Assembly (NCBI RefSeq): GCF_025376885.1
Contig: NZ_JAHUBR010000002.1
Span: forward strand, 1 to 64,000
Direction: 5' to 3'
DNA from: Pseudoruegeria sp. SHC-113
GTDB taxonomy: Bacteria; Pseudomonadota; Alphaproteobacteria; Rhodobacterales; Rhodobacteraceae
DNA length: 64,000 nt
The notes under the pieces were generated by a model, which was not told the DNA's origin, ran no database searches, and worked only from the letters and a program-made list of their open reading frames with translations. This document shows, one piece after another, positions 27,194 through 35,804 of this stretch. Position 1 is the first letter of the stretch. Every line of letters begins with the position of its first letter. The translations under genes were made by a program, and so were the position numbers.

Positions 27194-29133
27194 TCTTGCG
27201 CCGCGTCGCCTCTGCCCTGTTCTTCTGCCTGGCCGCCCTGCCCGCTTTTGCCCAATCCGACGCGCCCGGGTCGGTCCCGGCCTATGTTGGCTCCGCGGCC
27301 TGCGCCGACTGCCACGAAGGCGAAACCACCGCATGGCAGGGCTCCCACCACGCCAAGGCCTGGCTGCCGCCCACCCCCGGCAACGTGCTGGGCGATTTCG
27401 ACAACGCCACCTTCACGCTGGACGGGCTCACCACGCGCTTCTTCCGCGAAGACGGCGCCTATATGGTCGAAGTGCAGGAGCCCGACGGCAGCCAGCGCAT
27501 CTACCCGATCCACTCCACCGCCGGGATCGCGCCCCTGCAGCAATATCTGATCGAAACCGAACCGGGGCGGCTGCAGAGCTTCGACGTAGTTTGGGACGTG
27601 GAAGAAGAGCGCTGGTATCACCTTTACCCCGAAAGCGATCTGTCGCCCGCCGACGGGCTGCACTGGAGCGGAGCTTACAAGAATTGGAACGCCCGCTGCG
27701 CGGAGTGCCACGCGACAAATTACGAGAAAAACTACGACCCGGTATCAAAGACTTACGCCAGCACGCAGACCGAGATCGGCGTCGGCTGCGAAGCCTGTCA
27801 TGGGCCCGGTCAGGCCCATGTGGAATGGGCGCAGCTTGGCGTGATCAACCCGGCCTTCACTGACGCGACCGATGACGCCGGTTTCACCATGAGCTTCTCC
27901 CCGGATGATCCGATCGCCGAGCGCGAACAATGCGCCGGCTGCCACTCCCGCCGCGAGGCTTTCGGCAACGGCAACCCCCTCCCCGGTACCGCCTACGACG
28001 AAGCCTACCGGCTCGCCCTTCTGCGCCCCGGCCTCTACCACGACGATGGCTCCATTCTGGACGAGGTCTATGTCTACGGCTCCTTCCTGCAGTCGAAAAT
28101 GGCCGCCAAGGGCGTGCGCTGCTCCAACTGCCACGAGGTGCACTCCGCCGGGCTGATCGCTGAAGGCAACGCCACCTGCACACAATGCCACTCACCGGCC
28201 GGAAACCCCGATTTCCCGAGCCTGGCGCTGGCCGACTACGACACGCCCGAGCACCATTTCCATGAAGCGGGCAGCGAGGGTGCGCAGTGCAAATCCTGCC
28301 ATATGATCGAACGCACCTACATGGGTGTGGATGGCCGCCGCGATCACAGCTTCCGCGTGCCGCGCCCGGATCTGGCCACTACGAGCAACGCGCCCGATGC
28401 CTGCACCGGTTGCCACACGGATCAGACGCCTGCCTGGGCTGCCTCTGAGCTGGAAGCGCGCTTCCCGGAGAGCCGCCACCGGGGGCCGCATTTCGCCACC
28501 ACCTTCGCCAATGCCCGCGCCAATCCGGCGCGCCAGATCAACGCGCTGGCGCAGATCGCGCTGGCCACGGATCAGCCCGCGATCATCCGCGCCACCGCGA
28601 TGGAACTGATGCGCGGGGCCGAAAGCCCGGAGGCCGCCGCCGCGCTCGCCAGCCTGCTTACCGATCCCGACCCGATGGTACGTGCGGCGGCGGCCAGCTT
28701 GCAGCGCGCCGCGCCGGATCTGGACAAGGTTCAGCGCCTGCTGCCGGCCCTGTCGGACCCGTCCCGCCTCGTGCGGCTGGCGGCGGTGCTGGAGATGTTC
28801 GCCGCCCCCATCGCGCGGCTGCCGCAGCCCTCCGCACAGGCCTTTTCCGCCGCGGCGAGCGACTGGCGCGACACGCTGATGGTGCGCGCCGATTTCCCCG
28901 AGGCGCATCTGATCATGGGCGGCGCGGCCCTGACCCTGCGCAACATTCCCGCCGCCACCCAAGCCTTCAGTGAAGCTGTGCGGCTGGATCCGCAACTGGT
29001 GCAGGCCTGGTCCATGCTGGCGCGCATCAAGGCCGCCACCGGGGATCCCGACGGCGCCCGCGCAACGATTGCGGACGGGCTGCAGGCCAACCCGTCCGAT
29101 CCGCTGCTGCTGCAAACGGCAGACCAGCTCTGA
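27190..29133 (+). CDS. Periplasmic octaheme cytochrome c with HEAT/TPR-like C-terminus
   Basis: A 647-residue secreted protein (signal peptide to about 21, AFA|QSD). Eight CxxCH heme motifs are visible: CADCH (from Cys38), CAECH, CEACH, CAGCH, CSNCH, CTQCH, CKSCH and CTGCH. All lie before about residue 420. The later part holds HEAT-like helices (AAAALASLLTDPDPMVRAAA) and a TPR pair (AATQAFSEAVRLDPQLVQAW). It resembles cytochrome c554-like multiheme proteins. The reaction is not evident; electron transfer or reduction of a small substrate in the periplasm is possible. Only the start ATG 27190 gives a signal peptide. Confidence 0.85.
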   Translation: MILRRVASALFFCLAALPAFAQSDAPGSVPAYVGSAACADCHEGETTAWQGSHHAKAWLPPTPGNVLGDFDNATFTLDGLTTRFFREDGAYMVEVQEPDGSQRIYPIHSTAGIAPLQQYLIETEPGRLQSFDVVWDVEEERWYHLYPESDLSPADGLHWSGAYKNWNARCAECHATNYEKNYDPVSKTYASTQTEIGVGCEACHGPGQAHVEWAQLGVINPAFTDATDDAGFTMSFSPDDPIAEREQCAGCHSRREAFGNGNPLPGTAYDEAYRLALLRPGLYHDDGSILDEVYVYGSFLQSKMAAKGVRCSNCHEVHSAGLIAEGNATCTQCHSPAGNPDFPSLALADYDTPEHHFHEAGSEGAQCKSCHMIERTYMGVDGRRDHSFRVPRPDLATTSNAPDACTGCHTDQTPAWAASELEARFPESRHRGPHFATTFANARANPARQINALAQIALATDQPAIIRATAMELMRGAESPEAAAALASLLTDPDPMVRAAAASLQRAAPDLDKVQRLLPALSDPSRLVRLAAVLEMFAAPIARLPQPSAQAFSAAASDWRDTLMVRADFPEAHLIMGGAALTLRNIPAATQAFSEAVRLDPQLVQAWSMLARIKAATGDPDGARATIADGLQANPSDPLLLQTADQL

Positions 29134-29136
29134 AGA

Positions 29137-29155
29137 CTGCCTGTCAAACAGGCAG
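29137..29155 (+). terminator. Hairpin after octaheme cytochrome gene
   Basis: A perfect 8-bp stem CTGCCTGT/ACAGGCAG with a CAA loop lies just after the stop codon. There is no T tract, so termination is uncertain. It marks the likely end of the sulfatase-to-cytochrome operon. Confidence 0.5.
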
Positions 29156-29248
29156 CCGCCTTAGGCCGACGGGCCGAAAGCGGCTTTGGCGCTTGCATGC
29201 GCGCCGCTGCGCCGGGCTTCATCACGACAGGACAGCAAAGGAGACGCC

Positions 29249-29656
29249 ATGACGCCCGCAACAATCGCCACAGTTCAGGACAGCTTCGCACAGGTGGCAC
29301 CGATCGCCGACACCGCCGCCGACCTTTTCTACGCGCATCTCTTCGAAACCCACCCAGACCTGCGCCCGATGTTTCCAGCAGAGATGGCCGAGCAAAAGGC
29401 GAAACTGATGAAAACCCTCGCCTTCGCCGTCAACAGCCTGTCCGCGCCTGAAACGCTGCTGCCCGCACTGGCCGACCTCGGCGCCCGGCACGTGGATTAC
29501 GGCGTTGAGCCGCACCACTACGACGCCGTCGGCGCGAGCCTCATCCATACCCTGCAGCAAGGGCTTGGCCCGGCGTTCACCGAAGAGGTGAAATCCGCCT
29601 GGCTCGAAACCTACGGTGCAATCGCATCCACGATGCAGGGCAGTGCCCACGGCTGA
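29249..29656 (+). CDS. Single-domain globin (135 aa)
   Basis: A bacterial hemoglobin of the Vitreoscilla/flavohemoglobin-globin class. The N-terminus is VQDSFAQVAPIADTAADLFY. The distal-side region is FETHPDLRPMFPAEMAEQ. The proximal heme histidine is expected in LGARHVDYGVEPHHYDAVG. There is no C-terminal reductase domain, so it relies on another reductase or simply binds O2 or NO. ATG 29249 has AAAGGAGA upstream. It is 115 bases from the cytochrome gene and probably transcribed separately. Confidence 0.9.
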   Translation: MTPATIATVQDSFAQVAPIADTAADLFYAHLFETHPDLRPMFPAEMAEQKAKLMKTLAFAVNSLSAPETLLPALADLGARHVDYGVEPHHYDAVGASLIHTLQQGLGPAFTEEVKSAWLETYGAIASTMQGSAHG

Positions 29657-29666
29657 GGGCGCAAAA

Positions 29667-29770
29667 GGGGGCTCTGCCCCCGCCGCCTTTGGCGACTCCC
29701 CCGAGATATTTAGGGAACAAAGTGGGGCCCTTTCAGCTTGGTGAAAATATCCCCGCCGGAGGCATGAAAG
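29667..29770. repeat. REP-like intergenic element upstream of acuI
   Basis: The gap between the globin and acuI contains a stem GGGGGC/GCCCCC (29667-29672 with 29676-29681), a weaker CGCC/GGCG stem, a CCCCCGAGATATTT segment, and later GAAAATATCCCCGCCGGAGG. Such GC stem plus ATATTT sequences are common between genes in this bacterial group and look like a dispersed repeat. Copy number cannot be judged from the window. The first stem may terminate the globin transcript. Confidence 0.4.
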
Positions 29771-29837
29771 TTGACTCCGCCTGCCCCATGGCGTTCCCTC
29801 CCCCCTTGAGAGCGATTGCAGATTTGGGAGAGTGAGC

Positions 29838-30830
29838 ATGTTCAAGGCATTGCTGGTGGACAAGGCAGAGGATGGCACCGTCAGCCAGACGATCGAGGAA
29901 ATCGGGGAGGACCGGTTGCCCGAGGGCGATGTGACCGTCGCCGTCGCCTATTCGACGTTGAACTATAAAGACGGGCTCTGCGTGAACGCCACGGGCGGGC
30001 TCGTGCGCAATTTTCCCCATGTGCCGGGCATCGATTTTGCCGGTACCGTCGAGGAGAGCAGCGATCCGCGCTACAAGCCGGGTGACAAGGTGGTGCTGAC
30101 CGGCTGGCGTGTGGGCGAAGTGCAATGGGGCGGTTATGCCCAGAAGGCGCGTGTGAAGGCCGACTACCTCGTGCCGCTTCCCGCGGGCCTCAGCATGAAA
30201 CAGGCGATGGCTGTCGGCACGGCCGGGTTTACCTCCATGCTCGCCGTCATGTCGCTGGAAGATCACGGGCTGCGGCCCGAAAACGGCCCCGTGCTGGTGA
30301 CCGGCGCGGCGGGGGGTGTTGGGTCGGTGGCGACAGCCATTCTTGCCAATCGCGGCTACGAGGTAGCAGGTGTCACAGGGCGGGCGGATCAGGCCGACTA
30401 CCTCAAGGACTTGGGGGCCAGTACGATCATCCCGCGCGAAGAACTTGCGGAGCCGTCGGGCAAGCCGCTGGAGCGCGAGGTCTGGGCCGGTTGCGTGGAT
30501 GCCGTGGGCGGGGCGATGCTCTCCAAGGTTCTGACGCAGATGCAATATGGCGGCTCTGTCGCCGCTGTGGGCCTCGCTGGCGGCGCGGCGATGACGGGCG
30601 CGACGGTGGTGCCTTTCCTGCTGCGCGGCGTGAACCTTCTGGGCATCGACAGCGTGATGCAGCCCTTCGAGAACCGCCAGCGCGCCTGGCAGCGGATCGT
30701 GGAGGATCTGCCCATGCGCAAGCTTGAGGCCATGATCCGCCCGGCGATGCTTTCGGAACTTCCGCAACTGGGCCGCGACATTCTGAAAGGCCAGGTCAAG
30801 GGGCGCGTCGTGGTGGATGTGAACGCCTGA
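29838..30830 (+). CDS. acuI: Acrylyl-CoA reductase (NADPH), AcuI/YhdH family
   Basis: A 330-residue medium-chain reductase/dehydrogenase without zinc ligands. VAYSTLNYKDGLCVNATG and FPHVPGIDFAGTVEES are the family N-terminal blocks. The NADPH fold is VLVTGAAGGVGSVATAIL, and FLLRGVNLLGIDSV is typical of YhdH/AcuI. AcuI reduces toxic acryloyl-CoA to propionyl-CoA, a step used in DMSP and 3-hydroxypropionate metabolism in marine alphaproteobacteria. No DMSP lyase or demethylase is nearby. ATG 29838 with GGGAGA is preferred over a GTG six bases earlier. Confidence 0.88.
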   Translation: MFKALLVDKAEDGTVSQTIEEIGEDRLPEGDVTVAVAYSTLNYKDGLCVNATGGLVRNFPHVPGIDFAGTVEESSDPRYKPGDKVVLTGWRVGEVQWGGYAQKARVKADYLVPLPAGLSMKQAMAVGTAGFTSMLAVMSLEDHGLRPENGPVLVTGAAGGVGSVATAILANRGYEVAGVTGRADQADYLKDLGASTIIPREELAEPSGKPLEREVWAGCVDAVGGAMLSKVLTQMQYGGSVAAVGLAGGAAMTGATVVPFLLRGVNLLGIDSVMQPFENRQRAWQRIVEDLPMRKLEAMIRPAMLSELPQLGRDILKGQVKGRVVVDVNA

Positions 30831-30899
30831 CACACCGGCCTTTGGCAACCGAAGGCCCCTCCTAGGGGCGATGAGATTGCTCAGGGCCGAGACCCGAAA

Positions 30900-30923
30900 C
30901 ACAGGCCCGGCGGCGGGCCTGTG
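30900..30923. terminator. Hairpin between convergent acuI and MFS genes
   Basis: A perfect 10-bp stem CACAGGCCCG/CGGGCCTGTG with a 4-base loop lies midway between two convergent genes. It lacks a T tract on either strand but could stall transcription from both sides. Confidence 0.5.
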
Positions 30924-30970
30924 ACGCCCTGGCCGAGCAAGCGCAGCCTGAACCGCTGCCCTGCCAGTGG

Positions 30971-32260
30971 CTATCGCTGATCCGCGGCCAGATGTCGGGC
31001 CAGCACCAGCGCGACCACCACCGCCAAGGCCAGAAACCCAGCACCGAGGGCCCAAGCCACCGCCGTGCCATAGGCCTCGGCGATGGCCCCGGCGACCAAT
31101 AGGCCCACGGCAGCCCCCAACTGCTGGATCAGCGAGCGCAGGGAGAGCATCGTCGAGCGCTGACGGTCGTCCACGCTCTGATGCAGCAGGCTGCTGGCCG
31201 GGGTTTCGCTGATCCCGAGGCACAGGGCATAGAGCAGGAAGACGGCCACGAAGCCAAAGATCTCCCCCTGCAGCGCGAGGGCGAGTTGTAGCCCTGCCAG
31301 GCAGGCAAAGGCCGCCGCGAGCGTCAGCGCATGTCGCCGCCCAAAGATCCGGCTGACGACGGGAGAAAGCGCCGCCCCGGCGGCGATGGCAAAGAAATAG
31401 CCGGCCGTCAGCACGCCGATGACGGTGTTGCCGCGGGTTTCGTTCAACATCGGTTTGACTTGCGGCGGCCAGAACACCTCCACCGGGTTGGTTGCCATCA
31501 GGAAGAACGCCAGCGCCACCAGAAGCAGCGACAGCGGCGGGCGGCTCGCGGCAAGGCGGGCCGCGCCCCCGATCAGCGATGGCACCTCGGCGAAGCCCTG
31601 CCACAGGGCACCGGCGGGTTTGGGGCGCGGCGCTTCCGCGATGGCCCGCATCGTGAATAGGAACACGCCCAGCATCACCCCGAAGCTGGCCACATAAGAC
31701 ACATCATAGCGTCGGAGCCCAAGGCCTTCCGCCGCCGGGCCCAGCACGTCGGGCAGCAGGCCGCCAAGGACAGCGCCCGTGGCGAGGCCCAGCGCATTAG
31801 CCCATTGCGCCCTGGCCAGCGCGGGCTGAACGTCCACTCGCGGCGCGGCGGCCCAGAAGCCCTCGACAAACCACGCATCGAGCGTCCCGGACCGAAGCGC
31901 CCGCCCGAAGCCGATGAAGGCGAAAGACAGTGCGAGGCCGGGGAAGCCGCTGCTCGAAAGGAAAAGCGCGATGGAGATCAGGCTGGCCACGACGGCGCTC
32001 AGGAAGACGGGCTTGCGTCCGAGGCTGTCGGCCACGCCGCCGAAGGGCACTTCCATGGCCATGGTCGTGAGCGCGTAAACTGCAAAGAGCGCCGAGATCT
32101 GCACCGGGTCCATGCCCCTGTCCGCCAGCGCGAGCACGACAATGGACACCGTGAGCCCCATGGCGAGACGGTCCAGAAACTGGTGGACCTGAAACACCCG
32201 GATGTGCCGGCGGGCCGGGGGGCTGAGTGCAGCAAAAGAAAACGCGGTCTCGGGTGCCAT
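30971..32260 (-). CDS. MFS transporter
   Basis: A major facilitator superfamily protein with about twelve hydrophobic helices over 429 residues from ATG 32260. The MFS motif A-like loop is GGVADSLGRKPVFLSA after helix 2, and GRRHALTLAAAF is the matching loop in the second half. An in-frame ATG at 32350 would add 30 Ala/Pro/Arg-rich residues that do not look like part of the fold; neither start has a clear Shine-Dalgarno. It follows the polyamine genes on the same strand. The substrate is unknown. Confidence 0.82.
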   Translation of the reverse strand: MAPETAFSFAALSPPARRHIRVFQVHQFLDRLAMGLTVSIVVLALADRGMDPVQISALFAVYALTTMAMEVPFGGVADSLGRKPVFLSAVVASLISIALFLSSSGFPGLALSFAFIGFGRALRSGTLDAWFVEGFWAAAPRVDVQPALARAQWANALGLATGAVLGGLLPDVLGPAAEGLGLRRYDVSYVASFGVMLGVFLFTMRAIAEAPRPKPAGALWQGFAEVPSLIGGAARLAASRPPLSLLLVALAFFLMATNPVEVFWPPQVKPMLNETRGNTVIGVLTAGYFFAIAAGAALSPVVSRIFGRRHALTLAAAFACLAGLQLALALQGEIFGFVAVFLLYALCLGISETPASSLLHQSVDDRQRSTMLSLRSLIQQLGAAVGLLVAGAIAEAYGTAVAWALGAGFLALAVVVALVLARHLAADQR

Positions 32261-32401
32261 TCTGGCAGCATCGGGGCTGCGCCCTACGGGCACAAGGGCT
32301 TTGGAGGGGCGCGCAGGACCCGCACAAAGGGCCGGTCTAGCCGCGCTCATATCGAAGGGCCACGGTGGCGCTCGAAAGCGCCGCCGCTGGGGGATGACCG
32401 A

Positions 32402-33118
32402 TCAGATCGCCGTGTGATGCGCCGCGATGCGTTCCGCCAATACGTCAGCGTTGGTCGGTTTGGACATCGTCTCTTGCGCTTCCTCCACCAGAGCGGGCGC
32501 AAGAATGCTGCCCTTGCGGCAGTCCAGAAGCGCGCTGGTGTAGGGCGCGCGGAACTCAGGGTGGCCCTGGAAGGTGAGCGCAAAGCCCGGATACCAGAGC
32601 CCGGCGATGGGGCAGAAATCGCTGGCGGCGATCACTTCGGCACCGTCCGGCGCGGCGTCGACCTGATCCTGATGGTAGGCCTGCAGCGTGATTGCCTCGG
32701 GCGCGGCGCCCAGCCCTTCGGGCCAGCCCGTGACCGCGTAATCCTGCACGCCGAGCGACCAGCCCTTGTGGGATTTGCTCACCTTGCCACCCAGCGCCTG
32801 CGCGATGATCTGGTGGCCGAAGCAGATGCCGATCATTTTCTTGCCCGCATCCCGGCAGGCGCGGATGAAGCCTTCGAGCGGCGCGATCCAGCTGTGGTCC
32901 TCATAGACGCCAAACTTGGAGCCCGTGATCACCCAGAGGTCGCAGACAGAGGGCTCCGCCGGGATTTCACCATCAAGTACGGCAAAGCTCGTGAATTCCG
33001 CTGGCAGCGGCGCAAGCCACTCCGCCACCATGCCCGGATAGTCCGGGTAGGACGGGGCCAGCTCTTCCGGCGGGCGGCCGGTTTCAAGGATGCCAACGCG
33101 CAAGGGGGTGCTCTCCAT
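32402..33118 (-). CDS. Class I glutamine amidotransferase, possible gamma-Glu-GABA hydrolase
   Basis: A 238-residue GATase1-fold protein. The catalytic cysteine is Cys99 in GICFGHQIIAQAL, and the His/Glu pair lies in FQGHPEF. In polyamine catabolism PuuD splits gamma-glutamyl-GABA into glutamate and GABA. Position after puuA/puuB-like genes suggests that job, although the sequence looks more like GMP-synthase-type amidotransferases than E. coli PuuD. ATG 33118 overlaps the stop of the upstream oxidase gene, and a GGAGA lies five bases before it. Confidence 0.75.
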   Translation of the reverse strand: MESTPLRVGILETGRPPEELAPSYPDYPGMVAEWLAPLPAEFTSFAVLDGEIPAEPSVCDLWVITGSKFGVYEDHSWIAPLEGFIRACRDAGKKMIGICFGHQIIAQALGGKVSKSHKGWSLGVQDYAVTGWPEGLGAAPEAITLQAYHQDQVDAAPDGAEVIAASDFCPIAGLWYPGFALTFQGHPEFRAPYTSALLDCRKGSILAPALVEEAQETMSKPTNADVLAERIAAHHTAI

Positions 33119-34458
33119 CACGATCTCCGATCTTTCAGGCCATAGGCCACATAGGCTGCATGCAGCAGGAGCCGCCGGGCGCGGCCCAAGGGGTAACGGC
33201 GCAGGGGGCGCCGCATGATATCGGGCAGCGGGGCTTTGGTTTCAAGCCCCAGCGCCATCTCGGCCAGCCGCGCGCCCGCGAAAGAGCCCATCGCCACACC
33301 GTTGCCGTGGTAGGCCAGCGCGGTGAAGGCCCCCTCCATCCCCGGCACCGGGCCGGCGTAGGGTGTCAGATCGCAGCTGACGCAGAGCAGCCCGGCCCAG
33401 AAATGCGGTGTTTCCACATGGGCCCAGGCGGGGAACATGGCGTCGAAGTCGGCCCGGATCTGGGCTTTGCGGCGTGCCATCTCGGCCGGTTTCGCCGTCA
33501 CCCCGCCGCGCATCCCGAAGAGGAAGCGCCCATCGGGCATCAGGCGGAAGTAGTGCAGCAGGTGGCGGCTGTCGTAAGCCATCTGCGCGGACGTCCAGCC
33601 CTGCGCTTCCTGCTCTGCCGTTGTGAGCGGGCGAGTGACGATCACGTTGGATTGCACCGGCAGGTAGCGCGACGCGTACCAGCCCGGCAGATCCTCGCGC
33701 GAATAGCCGTTGGTGGCGAAGATCAGTTTGCGGGCCGTCACTTCGCCTTGCGGCGTGCGCAGGGTGAAGCGCCCGTTGGTTTGGGTGACGGAGACCACGG
33801 GCGTCTGGCTGTGGATGCGCGCACCGGCTGTGGCGCAGGCTCGCGCGAGCCCCAGCGCGTATTTTCGCGGGTTCAGGGCAAAGCCAACCGGCACATGCAG
33901 CGCGCCGTGGGCGTTGGCGGCGGCCATACCTGCCTCGGCTTGTGCCTCCGCTGATAGCACCGAGCATTCAAGGCCCAGCATCTGGCGGTAATACTCGGCC
34001 TCGCCCGGATACTGGGCGAAGGCCGCCTTGCTGTGGGCCAGTTGCACTTCGCCGTCCGAGTGCCGGTCCGCGTCGATACCGTGTGAATCGAGCAGGTTGG
34101 CCACGTGATCCACGGCGGCGCGCTCGGCCCCGAGGAAGGCGCGGGTCGCCTCCTGACCGTATCTCGCCACGAGCTGGTGGCCCTCAAGAGCGGTGCCGCC
34201 GAGGCAGCAGAAGCCGCCGTTGCGCCCGGACGCACCCCATCCGGGCGTCTGCTCTTCCAGCACCACCACGTCCTGCCCCGCCTGCGCAAGTGCCAGAGCG
34301 GCATTCAGGCCGGTGTAGCCCGCGCCGATCACCGCCACATCGCAGGAGGTGGCCGCCGTGAGCGGGCCGTCGAAGGCCTCCGGCGCGATTGTCTCGCGCC
34401 AGAAACAGCCCGCGTCGGACTCTGCCCCATAGGCGCTGTCTTCGTAGAGGCGGCTCAT
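33118..34458 (-). CDS. FAD-dependent amine oxidase, PuuB-like (copy 1)
   Basis: A 446-residue DAO-family flavoprotein. The FAD Rossmann motif is VAVIGAGYTGLNAAL (about residues 41-55), followed by VVVLEEQTPGWGASGRNGGF, the FAD-contact block of gamma-glutamylputrescine oxidases. The C-terminal LAYHGNGVAMGSFAG is also typical. It probably oxidises gamma-glutamylputrescine to the aldehyde, releasing ammonia and peroxide. It lies two bases after the puuA-like gene in the pot operon. A second paralogue is at 43680-44984. Confidence 0.82.
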   Translation of the reverse strand: MSRLYEDSAYGAESDAGCFWRETIAPEAFDGPLTAATSCDVAVIGAGYTGLNAALALAQAGQDVVVLEEQTPGWGASGRNGGFCCLGGTALEGHQLVARYGQEATRAFLGAERAAVDHVANLLDSHGIDADRHSDGEVQLAHSKAAFAQYPGEAEYYRQMLGLECSVLSAEAQAEAGMAAANAHGALHVPVGFALNPRKYALGLARACATAGARIHSQTPVVSVTQTNGRFTLRTPQGEVTARKLIFATNGYSREDLPGWYASRYLPVQSNVIVTRPLTTAEQEAQGWTSAQMAYDSRHLLHYFRLMPDGRFLFGMRGGVTAKPAEMARRKAQIRADFDAMFPAWAHVETPHFWAGLLCVSCDLTPYAGPVPGMEGAFTALAYHGNGVAMGSFAGARLAEMALGLETKAPLPDIMRRPLRRYPLGRARRLLLHAAYVAYGLKDRRS

Positions 34459-34460
34459 GG

Positions 34461-35804
34461 TCAGAGGCGGGACAGATACGTCCGGTATTCCGCCGGGGTG
34501 ATCTCCGACATCATCCGCGTGATCTCATCGCGGCGCACGGCGACATAGACGTCGCGGTAGGCGGCGGTGAAAATATCGGCGGCAGCCTCGGAAGCGGCAA
34601 AACGCTCCACCGCGCGGCGCCAATCGTGGGTCAGGCGGCGGGCTGGTTTGGCCTCGGGATCATCCAGCGGCAGCGGCAGGGGCGGATCGTTTTCCAACCC
34701 GTAGAGCACGCCGCCCAGAATACCGGCAAGCGCCAGATAGGGGTTCACATCCGCGCCGCAGATGCGGTGCTCCAGACGTGCGCCCGGGCCGGAGACCTCA
34801 GGCAGGCGCACGGCCGCGCCGCGGTGATCCAGCCCCCAGTCCGGCGCGCTCGGCGCGAAGCTTTCCGGCGCAAAGCGGCGGTAGGAGTTCATATGCGGCG
34901 CGAAAACAGCCTGCAGATCGCGCATCGTCGCCAGCACACCAGCCACAGATTGCTTCAGAAGCGGCGACGGCTCATCAGAGCCGTCGTCATAGAGGTTGCG
35001 CCCTGCCCCATCCACAAGGCTCATATGGGCGTGCATCCCGTTGCCGGGGTAATCGGCATAGGGTTTGGCCATGAAGGTGGCTTCATAGTCGTGGCTGTCG
35101 GCAATCTCGGCCACCAGCCGCTTGAAATGCAGCGCGGTTTCTGCCGCCGCCAGCACATCCTGCGTGTGGTGGAAGTTGATCTCGAATTGGCCGGGGCCGT
35201 ATTCGGCGATCAGCGTATCGGTGGCGAGGCCTTGCGTGGCACAGGCATCGGTGATCTCGCGCAGCACGTGTTCGAGCCGCCGCAGCACGTCCAGATCGTA
35301 GTTCTGCGCGGTGGGCGAGCCCGAGGGCGGCACCGGCGGCGCATCGGGGCTTTCGCGCTTCTGCAGCAGGTAGAACTCAAGCTCGGTGGCGACAACCGGA
35401 CGCATGTCGCGCGCGTTGAAACGATCGAGCACGGCCTGCAGCCGCGCCTGCGGGCAGAGGTAGCTGACCTCGCCGCTGTCGTCCGTCATCACCACCTGCA
35501 CCTGCACCACGTTGCCATCGACCCACGGCACGCGCTGCAGCGAGCCCGGGATCGGCTGGATCTCCCCGTCGGGGTCGCCCACGACGATGCCGAGCCCCGT
35601 GGCCGAGACCTCCTCGCCGAAGATATTGGGCGCGTAGGTGGAGAGCGGCAGGCGCACGCCGCCGCGCGCCAGTTTGCCCGCGCCATCCCCGGGCAGCCAT
35701 TTGCCGCGCAGCACCCCGTTCAGATCGCAGAGCATCAGCTCGATCCGGTCGGGTTTGCCATGATCCGCCACATAGGCTTTGAATTCGTCGAGGAAGGTAT
35801 TCAT
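34461..35804 (-). CDS. Glutamine synthetase-family ligase, PuuA-like (copy 1)
   Basis: A 447-residue member of the glutamine synthetase fold, in the branch that ligates glutamate to amines (gamma-glutamylputrescine synthetase). ELMLCDLNGVLRGKWLPG marks the N-terminal beta-grasp. TELEFYLLQKRE, GPGQFEINFHHT and KPYADYPGNGMHAHMSLVD mark the catalytic barrel. LEHRICGADVNPYLALAGI is near the C-terminus. It lacks the adenylylation-loop motif of nitrogen-assimilating GlnA. The start overlaps the stop of the potC gene by four bases, which links import to the first catabolic step. Confidence 0.85.
   Translation of the reverse strand: MNTFLDEFKAYVADHGKPDRIELMLCDLNGVLRGKWLPGDGAGKLARGGVRLPLSTYAPNIFGEEVSATGLGIVVGDPDGEIQPIPGSLQRVPWVDGNVVQVQVVMTDDSGEVSYLCPQARLQAVLDRFNARDMRPVVATELEFYLLQKRESPDAPPVPPSGSPTAQNYDLDVLRRLEHVLREITDACATQGLATDTLIAEYGPGQFEINFHHTQDVLAAAETALHFKRLVAEIADSHDYEATFMAKPYADYPGNGMHAHMSLVDGAGRNLYDDGSDEPSPLLKQSVAGVLATMRDLQAVFAPHMNSYRRFAPESFAPSAPDWGLDHRGAAVRLPEVSGPGARLEHRICGADVNPYLALAGILGGVLYGLENDPPLPLPLDDPEAKPARRLTHDWRRAVERFAASEAAADIFTAAYRDVYVAVRRDEITRMMSEITPAEYRTYLSRL

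Noticed and set aside
30837-30860. GGCCTT/AAGGCC imperfect hairpin right after acuI
   Set aside because: Mismatched stem and no T tract; the perfect hairpin at 30900-30923 is the better terminator candidate.
29733-31604. A 623-codon minus-strand open frame opposite acuI and into the MFS gene
   Set aside because: acuI on the plus strand and the MFS frame explain the region; the long frame is a by-product of GC-rich third positions.
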